Shown: one piece after another, positions 1-9,016 of the stretch | How the letters are laid out: the number at the start of each line of letters is the position of its first letter | Numbering within the stretch: position 1 is the stretch's first letter | DNA from: Stemphylium vesicarium | Lineage: Eukaryota > Ascomycota > Dothideomycetes > Pleosporales > Pleosporaceae | Length of the DNA stretch: 25,013 nt | Assembly: GCA_004380135.1 (NCBI GenBank) | Contig: QXCR01000277.1 | Span: forward strand, 1 to 25,013 | Direction of reading: 5' to 3' | Notes under the pieces: model-generated | Told to the model about the DNA's origin: nothing | The model's database searches: none | What the model saw: only the letters and a program-made list of their open reading frames with translations | Program-made: the position numbers and the translations under genes

Positions 1-297
1 CTTAGAACAGGCATGGCACAGCTGAACACGTATCGACACCGAATCAAAGCATCAACGACAGACCAATGCGAATGTGGACAGGCAGCAGAGACAGTGGAGC
101 ATTTTCTGTTCCGCTGCCGGAAGTGGACGATACAGCGGACAGAAATGCTGCGGTGCACGCAGATAAGCAGGGGAAATATGTCATTCTACCTAGGCGGCAA
201 AGCAGCAACAGACGACGTGAAATGGGCGCCAGATATGGATGCAGTGCGAGCGACGATACGATTCGCAATAGCAACACGAAGACTCGAGGCAAACTAA
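1..297 (+). pseudogene. C-terminal end of a LINE (non-LTR retrotransposon) polyprotein, cut by the window edge
   Basis: The reading frame is open from base 1 and ends with TAA at 295-297. An internal Met lies at 13. Counting from it, the segment has a zinc-binding pattern C19-x-C21-x8-H30-x4-C35 (CECGQ...VEHFLFRC). This is typical of the tail behind the reverse transcriptase/RNase H region of fungal Tad/I-type LINE ORF2 proteins. The start of the protein lies outside the window, so completeness cannot be judged. Seen: the motif and stop. Known: this Cys-His cluster closes many fungal LINE ORF2 proteins. Inferred: the family name. It is followed by a non-coding tail with a GC-rich block and a TAAATAAA end, as expected of a LINE 3' UTR. 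Confidence 0.7.
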
Positions 298-672
298 TTT
301 CTGACTACTAAGTCAGCCTAGCTACTAACACAAACGTATCAGCAGCCTCGTGCAACTAATAGCAGACAGTGCTTCAGCCGCCGAAGATAGGACGTTGAAC
401 ACTTAGAGAATCTCTTAGAGATGCCGACTCTAAGCTAGTCTGCCACCAGCAATACTAACCCACGAGCACCTGATGAGGAACGATCGTAGATAGGGAAGAG
501 ATGTGCTAAGATATAGAGTAAGGGCTTTGACTTAGACGATAAGCTATATAAAGAAGTGGGCCAAAGAAGACATATGGGCTAAGGAGACCGAGACGTAGCA
601 TAGGAAGTGTAAAGCTAGACTAGCGTTAGTAGCCCTTTCGGCTCGGCCGCCGGGCGTAAATAAATTGTGTGT
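298..672 (+). mobile_element. LINE 3' untranslated region and tail
   Basis: After the stop at 297 there is no coding frame. The stretch ends in a GC-rich stem-like block at 632-656 (ggctcggccgccgggcg), then taaataaa and a GT run just before the MITE at 677. Such a block followed by a short A/T-rich tail is the usual 3' end of fungal Tad-like LINEs. The exact end is not certain. Confidence 0.5.
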
Positions 673-676
673 GTTA

Positions 677-954
677 CACTCTCATGCACTTGAAGATTCC
701 AGTTTCTGTAAGCAGGCGACTTTTGGTCCCATGCTAAGCCTTTCCTATTTAGTCATGACCTTATCCAAATAGTACTAGCTTTCGTTAGCATTGCCATAAG
801 TCCATCTTCTGCTCGATGCTCGGACCAATCAGATTGAGATATCTACAGAGTCTAAGCCTTTTCAGAGCGAGTGTAAACTGGACGAATCGATGCCCCGTGC
901 GCGGTGACAACTGAGCCGCGCGTGCAAGCCGGAAGCTGCAAGTGCATGAGAGTG
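677..954. mobile_element. MITE family A, copy 1 (TA-flanked, 278 bp)
   Basis: The ends are inverted repeats: 677-692 and 939-954 match perfectly (CACTCTCATGCACTTG) and similarity continues to about 36 bp with mismatches, including a TTCC(A/G)G block. Each end abuts a TA (675-676 and 955-956), the target duplication of Tc1/mariner/pogo elements. No coding capacity is seen. The same terminal pattern (CACT...TTGCA...GGCTTCCGG) occurs at 4539-4808 and 8220-8478. Confidence 0.7.
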
Positions 955-1216
955 TAGACTGCGAGCTAGATGCGATTCCGTGATGCAAGCGAGACGAATT
1001 CAGACAAGACTGGGGCGTCGATGTAAGCATTTTGCAAAATCCTTCGGCTCGGCGCAAGGTTGCCATGTCTGGAACCGTGCTGCAGTGGTGCGACTGCTGA
1101 CGGGTAAGCAGTTTACACTGCTGAAGCGGTCTTACGCGCAGAACTAGGCAAGAGGGCGCTCGGTATCTCAACTTCTAGTGCCTCGTTTCACACTCGCCCA
1201 CACTTCTCATGCCAAG

Positions 1217-2012
1217 ATGAAGTCTTTGTTCGCTATCCTCGCAGCTATCCCAGGCCTGCTAGTTTGCTCAGTGAGTGGCTTCGTGCCGCCTTGAAGGGTT
1301 ATTTGCATCATTGCCTAATTGAGCCGACAGATCAGCGCCACGGCCCTACCCGGAGACTACGAGCTCTCTATGGGCAGTCTTGAGATGTCTGCTGATAACA
1401 CGGCAGTAGGAAAGCTGGAGGTGACCGACGGCGGGTTCCCCGGCGTCACCTTCACAGGCACAGCGCAATCCATCAACGAGCAGATGAAGTCGCTGAAGCC
1501 CAAGACCCTTCACGTTGTGGATAACGGGGAAATTGGTCAAGCGCGCTCTTTGCGCAAGCGATCAAGTGTAATACTCCAGTGTCTTGATCGTCGTTTGTTA
1601 GCAACGCATATTGACTCTGTTCTCAACAGACTAACTGCAACTGGGGCGGCGACATTCTTGGACCAAGGTCCTGCGATGATGGCTACTCTCATCTGAAGGA
1701 CCTCGGTAACGCCAAGTGCTGTGTCCGTGGCGAACTCAACCACTGCGCCTTAATAAGCTGCTCGTACAAGTGCGGTGTCTACTTGTGCAATAAGGTAGTT
1801 CTCAGCCACCTAGCTTGTTTTTCGTCGTAGGGAGCTATCCTGACAACTTATTCTAGCGCAACACCCCATTCTGTGCTTTCTGTAGCGATATTGCCAAGGA
1901 TATGGCGAAGATCATTAGAGAGTGCAAGGCCAATCTTGGGATCCAAACTCCTGCTGGAGCACTAGACTTTCCTGATCACTTCGTCGGCGTAAAATCGACT
2001 CCAAGCTGTTAG
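1217..2012 (+). CDS. Cysteine-rich small secreted protein with a Kex2-type propeptide, candidate effector (4 exons)
   Basis: Predicted exons are 1217-1270, 1331-1567, 1630-1794 and 1857-2012, giving 203 aa. All introns (60, 62 and 62 nt) start GT, end AG and keep phase 0. Intron 3 has a clear branch site (CTGAC). Residues 1-18 form a signal peptide (MKSLFAILAAIPGLLVCS). A Cys-free pro-region follows and ends in LRKR at the last residues of exon 2, a Kex2-like dibasic site. The remaining ~105 residues hold 12 cysteines, including a CC pair, an even number suited to disulfides. The likely fate is secretion after propeptide removal. No family is recognised. Seen: ORF, splice signals, cysteines. 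Inferred: effector-type role, based only on architecture and repeat-rich surroundings. No disabling mutation is visible. Confidence 0.75.
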
Positions 2013-2932
2013 AGTACGGCAATCAGGTTTCTCTTTTGAAGGATTTGAGGCGTTTGCGAGAACCTCATTGTGTCCCTCCCTTAGGCCAGGAAAACCCCTG
2101 CACCGGAAAACAAGCAAGACACTTCGACTTCGAGCAAATGTTACTAGGCGCACGCTTGAGGTTTGCCTATAGCGATGGTAGAATGCATACTAGAGTGTCT
2201 TGCAATTAACATCAACTACTCCACTGCAATAGATTACATTTGCATGGTCGCTACGACACCTGAAACAACAAGTGGCACGCCTAACAGCAACACAGTACGC
2301 CTTTGCTTCAGTAGTATCGAAAGGCTTTTGTGACCAAGGAAACGAACCAAGACGTCTTATTGAGTGCTGACAGTCTTGACTAGAGACAAGGAAGTCCTAG
2401 CATCAAAGAACGACCGACGACCTTATTTGATTGGTAGTTATCGCGACCCTCTACTTGACTTGTTGATTGATTGCTTAGACCAATCAACCAACCAATCAAT
2501 CAATTCATTGCAAGCTACTTGCCTGTTGACAAACACGGATAGGACTGATTCACTGTCGCGAACCCGGAGTGTGTACCGTATGGGGACGTTTCGCTTGACA
2601 TGAGCGGCTTGATGTTCATGTGCACGGGACTATAGGTCTTGGATATCACATCAAGCGCGTAGACACCGTCCATAAAGTATACATCGGTCACGACATACAG
2701 GATCCGAAGTCATGGCGCATAGGTATTCTTGAGCACTCAACTGCAAGGCATCGGTAGGCACATGTGCAGAATACCATATTAAGGCAGGTTAAGCTGTTCA
2801 CGTATCGGTCTATTCATACATCAGAAGCTATGATAAGTCTCGGGACATCATTCATTACGTGCCTCCTCATGTCCAAGCATCGTCAGAAGCTACGAGAGGC
2901 CCGCGCACATGCACATCCATCCTCGGCAGTGC
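2013..2932. other. Intergenic stretch, no gene recognised
   Basis: There is no convincing coding frame or splice structure. A short CAATCAAC/GATTGATT-rich patch at 2460-2510 can fold back on itself but is not a clear element. The stretch holds the 3' flanks of the secreted-protein gene and of the hydrolase, which converge here. Confidence 0.5.
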
Positions 2933-3796
2933 CTAGGTCTCCTTCAAAAAGGAAAGTATATCGTTGTTGATACCATTGACCTCAATGTTCGGTAACGCAT
3001 GCGGTCCTCCCTTGTATACCTTTAACCTCCCATTATTCAAGAACTTGACTGTCTGGTTGCCTACACCAAACGGAACGATCTGATCCTCATCGCCATGAAT
3101 CACCAGAACAGGTATATCCAAGCTCTGGAGATCCGGTCGGAAGTCCGTCTCCCACGATGCGATTGTGTCAAACGCGCTCTTGAAAGATGCTTGCATGCCC
3201 TGATTATAAAAGCTCTGGATCAGGCCTTTACTGACAGTAGCGTTGGGCCGGTTGAACCCGAAGAACGGGCCCTCAGGCACGTCGTAGAAAAACTGGGAGC
3301 GGTCCTTGAGCATGCGAGCGCGTTGTTGGTTCAATGCGTCGAGAGGGACGCCGCTGGGGTTCCAATCGGCCTGCAGCAGCAGTGGCGTAATCGCGCTGAT
3401 CAACACCAGCTTCTTCACCCAACTCGCCTTCTTACTTCCATAGGAACCAGGCTTGCTGTGCGCCTTTGACTTTGCAGCAAAGCGTGTCAAATCTCCACCA
3501 CCAGTGCTGTGACCCACAAGTGTTGCCCCCGTTAGCCTGAGGTGCTTGAACAGTTCGGATATGTCGTCGGCCCAAGTGTCTACGTCGTTTCCGTTCCAGG
3601 GCTGATCTGAGCGTCCGTGACCACGGCGGTCGTGTGCGATTACGCGGTATCCGTGGTCGGCGAGGAAGTTCATCTGAAGTTCCAAGTTGTCGGAGTTGAG
3701 GGGCCAACCGTGGCTGAAGAAGACGGGTTGACCGGTGTAGTTACCCCAGTCTTTGTAGAAAAGACTGACGCCGTCTTTGAGGGTGAGGTATGGCAT
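2933..3796 (-). CDS. Alpha/beta hydrolase, non-heme chloroperoxidase/esterase type
   Basis: A single-exon 287-aa protein starting at ATG 3796. It has the full alpha/beta-hydrolase set: oxyanion motif HGW (29-31), HDRRGHGRS (55-63), nucleophile elbow GHSTGG with S97, acid D238 in HGDEDQIVP, and H266 in GGPHALP. These match the cofactor-free haloperoxidase/arylesterase family (Ser-Asp-His triad, usually 270-285 aa). It would hydrolyse esters and can act as a perhydrolase; the true substrate is unknown. No signal peptide is seen, so it is probably cytosolic. A Lys/Ser-rich insertion at about 109-126 (KSKAHSKPGSYGSKK) lies in the cap region. The frame is intact with all catalytic residues, in contrast to the decayed genes further right. 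It converges with the secreted-protein gene. Confidence 0.9.
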   Translation of the reverse strand: MPYLTLKDGVSLFYKDWGNYTGQPVFFSHGWPLNSDNLELQMNFLADHGYRVIAHDRRGHGRSDQPWNGNDVDTWADDISELFKHLRLTGATLVGHSTGGGDLTRFAAKSKAHSKPGSYGSKKASWVKKLVLISAITPLLLQADWNPSGVPLDALNQQRARMLKDRSQFFYDVPEGPFFGFNRPNATVSKGLIQSFYNQGMQASFKSAFDTIASWETDFRPDLQSLDIPVLVIHGDEDQIVPFGVGNQTVKFLNNGRLKVYKGGPHALPNIEVNGINNDILSFLKET

Positions 3797-4104
3797 GCTT
3801 TCTTCAATTCGATTGCTTGCACTTTATCTAGGAGTCGGAGGCGGGAAGTAGAACGCTATGCGGGTTGTGCCTTCCATCTTGCTGGGCTGCAACCTTTCTT
3901 ATGACTCTCACCTCATTGACATTATCTGTGACGCGCGGACACTTCTGATGAATGAAGATTAGTAAAAACCAGGAAAGACAGGCAATATTCGCGATTACAT
4001 TTTCACACCGGTAATGGACAAAGTAACTAATTGCTTTGCACCATCCCTCTGCACCTCCGCTAGCGAGACATCTAGCGGAAATGTTTCCTGACCTAGATTA
4101 GAAG
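3797..4104. other. Upstream region of the hydrolase gene, no gene seen
   Basis: This stretch should hold the promoter of the minus-strand hydrolase. I see no clear TATA box or other site that I can support, and no coding frame. Confidence 0.4.
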
Positions 4105-4106
4105 TA

Positions 4107-4300
4107 CAATAGTCAGCAATTGCGGCTTCACACTACGGGCAGACACAGAAAGATTCTCAACAGCACCACCTTCCGTGCATGGCTTAGCGCTTTGATGTTT
4201 GCCGCAGAACAGTTGATGGGATTGGTCCTTTCTCCATCTACTGATGACTCGACTGTTGAAATGCTGCCTGTAGGGGTGAAGCCGCAATCGCCAACTACTG
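4107..4300. mobile_element. MITE family B, copy 1 (TA-flanked, 194 bp)
   Basis: The element is bounded by TA at 4105-4106 and 4301-4302. Its ends are imperfect inverted repeats of about 36 bp that share GCRATTGCGGCTTCAC (4120-4135 against the complement of 4278-4293). The interior contains ACCTTCCGTGCATGGCTTAGC, found in reverse orientation in the copy at 17431-17606. It has no coding capacity. Confidence 0.65.
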
Positions 4301-4538
4301 TACTGACACAATATGCATGTGGGCGTGGTTTGACGTTGTCCCTGTGTTGGTAATGTAAGCAGGATGGCGATTCCAGTCTGGATTCCGTCAGCACAACTAG
4401 TCCGAAAAGGGGTTCGCGTTGCAAGCAGCTCGCCATGACCTTGTTATGCAGCTCATGTTCTCTTCTTCACCCCTCGGATAAGCCTCAACTGGCCCAGCCG
4501 TGGTGGTTATGCACAGATGCCGCAACGCAGTTGTGCTA

Positions 4539-4808
4539 CACTCACTTGCACAATTGGCTTCCGGTTCTGACACAGCTTACAACCTTTGCGCAGACAGGGG
4601 CCCCTTGCTGCGCTAAGCACTGTGCTTACGTCTTTAGGCTTAGCCCGGTCGCTTACACTATAAGCGAGCTAGATCATCTTCGTTGCGCAGTGTTTCTTCG
4701 AAAATGCTAAGCCGATAGAGGTAAGAACACCGCTCGGCATGACAGAACCCATATCAGTTCAAATGTGTAAGCTGTGTCAGAACCGGAAGCCAATTGTGCA
4801 AGTGAGTG
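4539..4808. mobile_element. MITE family A, copy 2 (perfect 43-bp inverted ends counting the TAs)
   Basis: 4537-4579 and 4768-4810 are exact reverse complements over 43 bp, counting the flanking TA (4537-4538 and 4809-4810). The ends begin CACTCACTTGCACAATTGG and continue with CTTCCGG. The 270-bp element codes for nothing. Perfect ends suggest a recent insertion, in contrast to copies 1 and 3. Confidence 0.85.
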
Positions 4809-4810
4809 TA

Positions 4811-5090
4811 CAGCATCTTGCAAAACCGCCCTCACCCTCGACTGCAACGACTCTTAGTCAAAGCCCCTGTCAGCCTGGGATGCTCCTTGCAGATTGCAGC
4901 CAATCAATCACATGCCATCAGCCGCTAGCATTAAGAAAGCTAGTTGCAGCCTCTCACGCTAGCTTTTCTAGGTCTCGTTGTCCTCGGTACCAGGCAATCG
5001 GGTGCAAACATTAAGTATGATTCCAGACTAGCGCCAATCTCACAGAACCATCACTTGCAGAAAGGGTGAGGGCGGTTTTGCAAAGCATTG
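4811..5090. repeat. Possible further MITE-like inverted repeat next to copy 2
   Basis: 4818-4838 and 5063-5083 are exact reverse complements (21 bp, TTGCAAAACCGCCCTCACCCT). Similarity continues outward with mostly transition differences. Its left end would share the TA at 4809-4810 with MITE A copy 2. The right flank is not TA. It may be a decayed MITE; the outer limits are uncertain. Confidence 0.45.
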
Positions 5091-5663
5091 ATTCTCTCTT
5101 CGATTGGTTACCGCTGGTACTAGCCTTAGCTGCACATCTTATCAGCCAATAACACTGGTTGAATATAATGGAGACTCTGGACGGCGTTAGCATGTATATG
5201 GTAAGCATCCTGAGGTGTACTGTGCGCTGAGAATAAACAATATCCAAGAACCGGAAACCAACCTTGGTCAGCACTGTATTTGCTCGAATCCGGGATGCAT
5301 CGGCGTCTACGATAGGAGCAGACTAGTGCAGGGGCTAGCGGCAACACGGTGCGGGCCAGGATGTTAGGATCTGTGGATGACCGTAAGCTTTTTAGAGGAT
5401 CATGCGGCACAGTACAGGCCTGTGCCGTCTAGGCGCTCGTGGGTAAGCCGCATACTCTCGAGTGAGCAGAGGATGTTTGGTCCGAGCGGAAGAAAGTCTA
5501 TCGGTCCATGCAGCGATGACAACAAGCATTCTTTCACAACCACAGTGTAAGCAAAAACGCCCCTCAGCGAGATCAGCCAACTTGACAGACACCTCACACT
5601 TCCCCATACACTTCTAGAGATCCGAAACTACCGCGCATATACAGGAGTTATAGTGCTTAGCGA
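5091..5663. other. Non-coding stretch left of the chimeric ORFs
   Basis: No gene is recognised. 5243-5276 (AACCGGAAACCAACC...CAGCACTGTA) resembles a right end of MITE family A, but I find no good partner. 5404-5428 is a short perfect hairpin (CGGCACAG...CTGTGCCG). Confidence 0.35.
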
Positions 5664-6980
5664 ATGCGGCTTCCCCTCGAACGCTGTTGCAACAACGTTT
5701 GCCCAGTTTCGTTCCCGCTCGGCCGATGCCAGTTTTCAGGCGCGTCTACGGCGTCCCAGATCCCTGATAACCAGGTAGCGGGAGACCCGTCATCCTCTCG
5801 GAGCGAGACGTTGGTGCTCCACTCACCGTTCTCGGCTGCAGCATACCAAGAAGCGATCGCTGACGATCAAGGCAGGGGCGCTTGTAGCGTGGGACATGTA
5901 AGGCCGCTTTCAGGCAAGCTCGAGCTGCTAAATCTGGATGAGTGGAACGATGAGAAGCCGCCAACCCGCGTGCAGTACTCGATCGAGTGGAAGGTCACGC
6001 TGAACAACAAGCTCCTCTCCAAGGATACAGAGCCAGATCTTGTGCTCGCGCCCAGGTTCTACTGGTCGCTGTTCCTACGTGAGAAGCTCGAGCGGATGCT
6101 GCAGAAGAAGCTGCCGCCAAGTAAGCGTGTTGCCTGCGAAGACACTAACTTTGTTGTGTTTGTGACTGAGCGCTCAAAACGTGACCTGACGAAGCGCTTT
6201 AATGTAATAGATGTGGACTGGTTCATGGTGGAGAGACAGCTCTCTCAGTGGAGCGAGTCGTTTCGTGCAGGTAAGAAGCTAAGGGTGGACGTGTCGTTCA
6301 ACTATGTAGAGATAGGACAACCGACATCGGTAGCATTAAAGAGAGGTGAAAAGCGAGCATATCCCTTCGCCACGCAGCAGATGCTTGCTGAAAGAGGCTC
6401 GCAGGTCGATGCTGAGGAAGGAACGTCTAGCCACCTTGTCTTTATCGACGAGTCTGGATGCGACAAGCGTGTCGGCTTCAGGCGGACAGGTTGGTCGCCC
6501 CACGGCGTAGCACCGGTCCAAGTGGCCAGGTTCCACCGCCACCGGCGATATCAGATCCTGCCGGCGTACACTCAGGACGGGATCTTGCTCTCACGCGTCT
6601 TCCAGGGTTCGACAGACAGCGCCGTGTTCGAGGACTACGTAGAGCAGCTCCTTCCGCACTGCGGTAGGTGGCCGGAACCAAAGTCTGTGCCCGTGATGGA
6701 CAATGTATCGTTCCACCATACGGAGCGACTCGAGCAGATGTGCTGTGACGCTGGCGTCAAGCTGATGTACCTGCCACCTTACTCACCAGACTCAAACCCA
6801 ATCGAAGAGTTCTTTGCCGAGGTTAAGGCATTTATCAAGAAGAACTGGCGTGCCTTCGAAAACGCGCCGGAGCAAGGCTTTGATGGCTTTCTAGAACGGT
6901 GCATCGACGTTGTAGGTGGGAAGCAGGACACGCAGGAATCACGATTGAGGAGTTCTGAGCTTGTTCGTATGGGTATTTAG
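5664..6980 (+). pseudogene. Chimeric ORF: 5' half of an uncharacterised gene fused to the 3' half of a Tc1/mariner-type (DDE_3) transposase
   Basis: 438 codons from ATG 5664. Residues 1-256 are not transposase: a variable N-terminus, then a block starting EWNDEKPPTRVQY that I place in a repeated fungal protein family of unknown function. From residue 257 the protein is the catalytic half of an IS630/Tc1-mariner transposase: HLVFIDESG with D262, VMDN with D346, and NPIEEFF with E381, giving 34 residues between the last two acids. The HTH region that should precede D262 is missing here. It lies on the other strand at 7674-8102. The codon junction is 6431/6432. Near the end a small indel shifted the frame: another frame at about 6925-6957 reads GHAGITIEEF-stop, which I take as the original terminus, so the last residues are spurious. 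See the inversion 6432-7673. Confidence 0.8.
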
Positions 6981-7673
6981 TCTAAGCAAAGTAGAAGCTA
7001 CGCATAGCCATGGCCTAAAAAGCTGGAAACCGCTAAGCTTGCCTCAATCTATAGTAATCGGACCAGTAGCTGCCACCTGCTGCTGGACCCAGTGCTCGAT
7101 GTCACGTATGAAACGCCGAGCGACACCAATCTTTATACCCTGCGAGGTGAAGAAGTCCGGATCCTGATCGTCGTGAAGCTGCTGCAGGTCGAGTCCGTGC
7201 TCTAGAGCCATGTCACACATGTTCCGAATGTCGTGTTTCTGATCGTCCCTTCTGACTCGCGACTGTTGCCAATCACTGTATTCCTCCACCGCAGCATCTA
7301 GGAAACCGGGCACATCAAGACGAGGCTTGGCCTGCATTTCTGTTGAACCTAATGTTAGGTGCGACGGCCCAGGAAGTACGTTTGTTATGTGGATGGAAGC
7401 ATGATTCGCCAGGACGCTGTGACCAGATCTTTGGTGTCTTTCTAGCTGTTGTTGCTCTTCCGCATAGAGCTGCTGAAGAATGTCTTCCGGCACATCGTCA
7501 TGTGATAGCAACTGGCCCTCCTGCGCCACATGTCTTATCAAGGTCTTCAGCTGATGCGCCCTTAGCTTGTAATATGTCTTTCCGTGCGGGTCTCGCCAGC
7601 AGTGAGGCCCAAGACTGCATGGCGGGCCTGGACATCGCAGCAGGTTGTATACATCCAGCCAAACAGACGGCAG
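6432..7673. other. Inferred inverted segment (1242 bp) that swapped halves of two genes
   Basis: Left of 6432 is the 5' half of gene B (+) and right of 7673 the 5' half of transposase A (-). Inside lie the 3' half of A (+, 6432-6957) and the 3' half of B (-, 7044-7673). Flipping the segment rejoins both genes in frame without loss: transposase Y143 to H257, and B residue 256 to L144 of the minus ORF. Both breaks sit at a shared CC (tctagCCacc and tcctaCCtgc). Confidence 0.7.
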
Positions 7674-8102
7674 GTAGGACTGGAACTGTGTCAGGTTGTA
7701 GAGGTAAAAGTCGAGCAGGTCTGCGTTCTGTTCCTTCGCGATCTGTCGAGCAGCGTTCTCCGGCCAACCTATGTCCTTCAGCGCTCTGCTGATGCTGTGT
7801 GGCGACATTCGGACCTCGAACTCGTCCCATAGGAAGACGAACATCCCCTCCTGGTACAGCCCTGGCTTCTCGAGCAGATGATCGCACAGAGCGCCTAACA
7901 TTGGCGGTGAGATGGACTGACGCCTCCCACCTCCGATCGCAGGAGCCCTGGTGGAGTTGTAGTATCGGAGATTGAACCTAATTGTTTTGATTGAGCGCTC
8001 GCTGCAGCCAGCCACGGCGGCCATCTGAGCAGTAGTAAGCGTCCTGGCAGAAATCATATCCCGGATCAGATCATGCTGTGAGGCAGCAAGGTTCGGGGCC
8101 AT
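7044..8102 (-). pseudogene. Chimeric ORF: N-terminal HTH half of a Tc1/mariner-type transposase fused to the 3' half of the uncharacterised gene
   Basis: 352 aa from ATG 8102. Residues 1-143 are the DNA-binding half of an IS630/Tc1-mariner transposase: a HTH (about 19-50, with SERSIKTIRFNLR), a linker GGGRRQSISPPML, and a second winged-helix part up to NLTQFQSY. In intact relatives the catalytic HLVF-DESG follows immediately. Here the sequence changes at residue 144 (LPSVW) to a different protein with CPGPPCSLGPHCWRD, EEQQQLERHQ, and a C-terminal helical region DQDPDFFTSQGIKIGVARRF reminiscent of a SAM-like fold (weak). The open frame shows no stops, so the fusion could still be translated, but no transposase activity is expected without D262/D346/E381. 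The partner pieces lie in the ORF at 5664-6980. Confidence 0.8.
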
Positions 8103-8219
8103 CTCAGTAGCGACAAGGCCTACGCAGAAATGGGACAGGATTCAGGCTAAGCGTTAAATATGCTCTGTAGGACCTACTTAAGGACCAGGGCATCGATCGT
8201 GGCCGACACCAATACGTTA

Positions 8220-8478
8220 CACTGGTTTGCATATTCGGCTTCCGGTTTTGCAAGAAATCAGAATATAGTCTTGACAGGGGTTCTTGCTGGCTTGGGCTAA
8301 GGGCTTGCCGGAAAGAGAACAAAACCAACGAGCAGACTACTCGAGACGCGCACACAAGATGACTAGCGTAATGGTAGCTGCTCTTCTAGGCAAAGTCTTG
8401 GTTCACTGTACTAGGGACCCTTGTCGTGTGAGAATCTTCCGTCTTGCAAAACCCGGAAGCCAAAAATGCAAATCAGTG
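8220..8478. mobile_element. MITE family A, copy 3 (TA-flanked, 259 bp)
   Basis: TA flanks lie at 8218-8219 and 8479-8480. The ends CACTGGTTTGCATATTCGG (8220-) and the complement of 8442-8478 (CACTGATTTGCATTTTTGG) match over about 36 bp with few mismatches, both followed by CTTCCGG and TTTTGCAAGA. The interior shares GACAGGGG...TTGCTG with copy 2. It has no coding capacity. It lies 116 bp upstream of the transposase start at 8102. Confidence 0.75.
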
Positions 8479-8480
8479 TA

Positions 8481-9016
8481 GATGCCGAGCACTGTCGCTT
8501 AATTTCGCGCAAAAACCCACTTCGGTAGCGTACCGGTAAGCTGCTTACTGGTAAGCAGTCGCGCCATTGCGGCACAGTTCTTGGCAAGACAGCCTTGCTC
8601 TGAGCTGACGGATCCTCCAAATTGCTTACGGTCGCCATTGAGTCATGTCGCGGCCAGCTTCGCTGATACTGTACATACAGTAGCGCGGGACCATCGCAGT
8701 AGCCTTGTCTCTCCAGTTCGGCCGCTTCTGCACCGAGAACGAGGCCCGGAACACATTAGTCGTCCCCACACCGGATCCTCCGCCAGCTCATTGCGGCACT
8801 GCGTCGCTCGTCCATACCAGATTCACACCCGATTCTTCGCTCCGGCCTTCTCAACACCCAATCTTCAGCGAGCTCCCCGTGCCTCTGCGCTTCCACTCCA
8901 CCGCAAGCTGCCGAAAGTCACATTGACAGCATCGCATCCACCGCCGCCAAGGTCCGCGCCCGCGCAACACTTCACACATACTCAACGTCCTGCGCAGAGA
9001 CTCCATGTCGTCCGGC
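8481..9016 (-). other. C-rich sequence, possibly the downstream part of an interrupted gene
   Basis: The plus strand is pyrimidine-rich like 22800-23460. On the minus strand, 9019-8980 continues the frame of the short ORF that starts at 22950 (SAGRHGVSAQDVE) when the two are joined at TCC. It then meets a GTATGT at about 8980 that could be an intron donor. Open frames on both strands further left show no motif I recognise, so no exon structure is proposed. Confidence 0.35.

Noticed and set aside
5139..5276. Fourth copy of MITE family A
   Set aside because: Only the right end resembles the family; the left end match is too weak and no TA pair is seen.
6400..7700. Homologous recombination between inverted repeats as the cause of the A/B swap
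   Set aside because: Sequences at the two breaks share only about 2 bp, with no inverted repeat around them.
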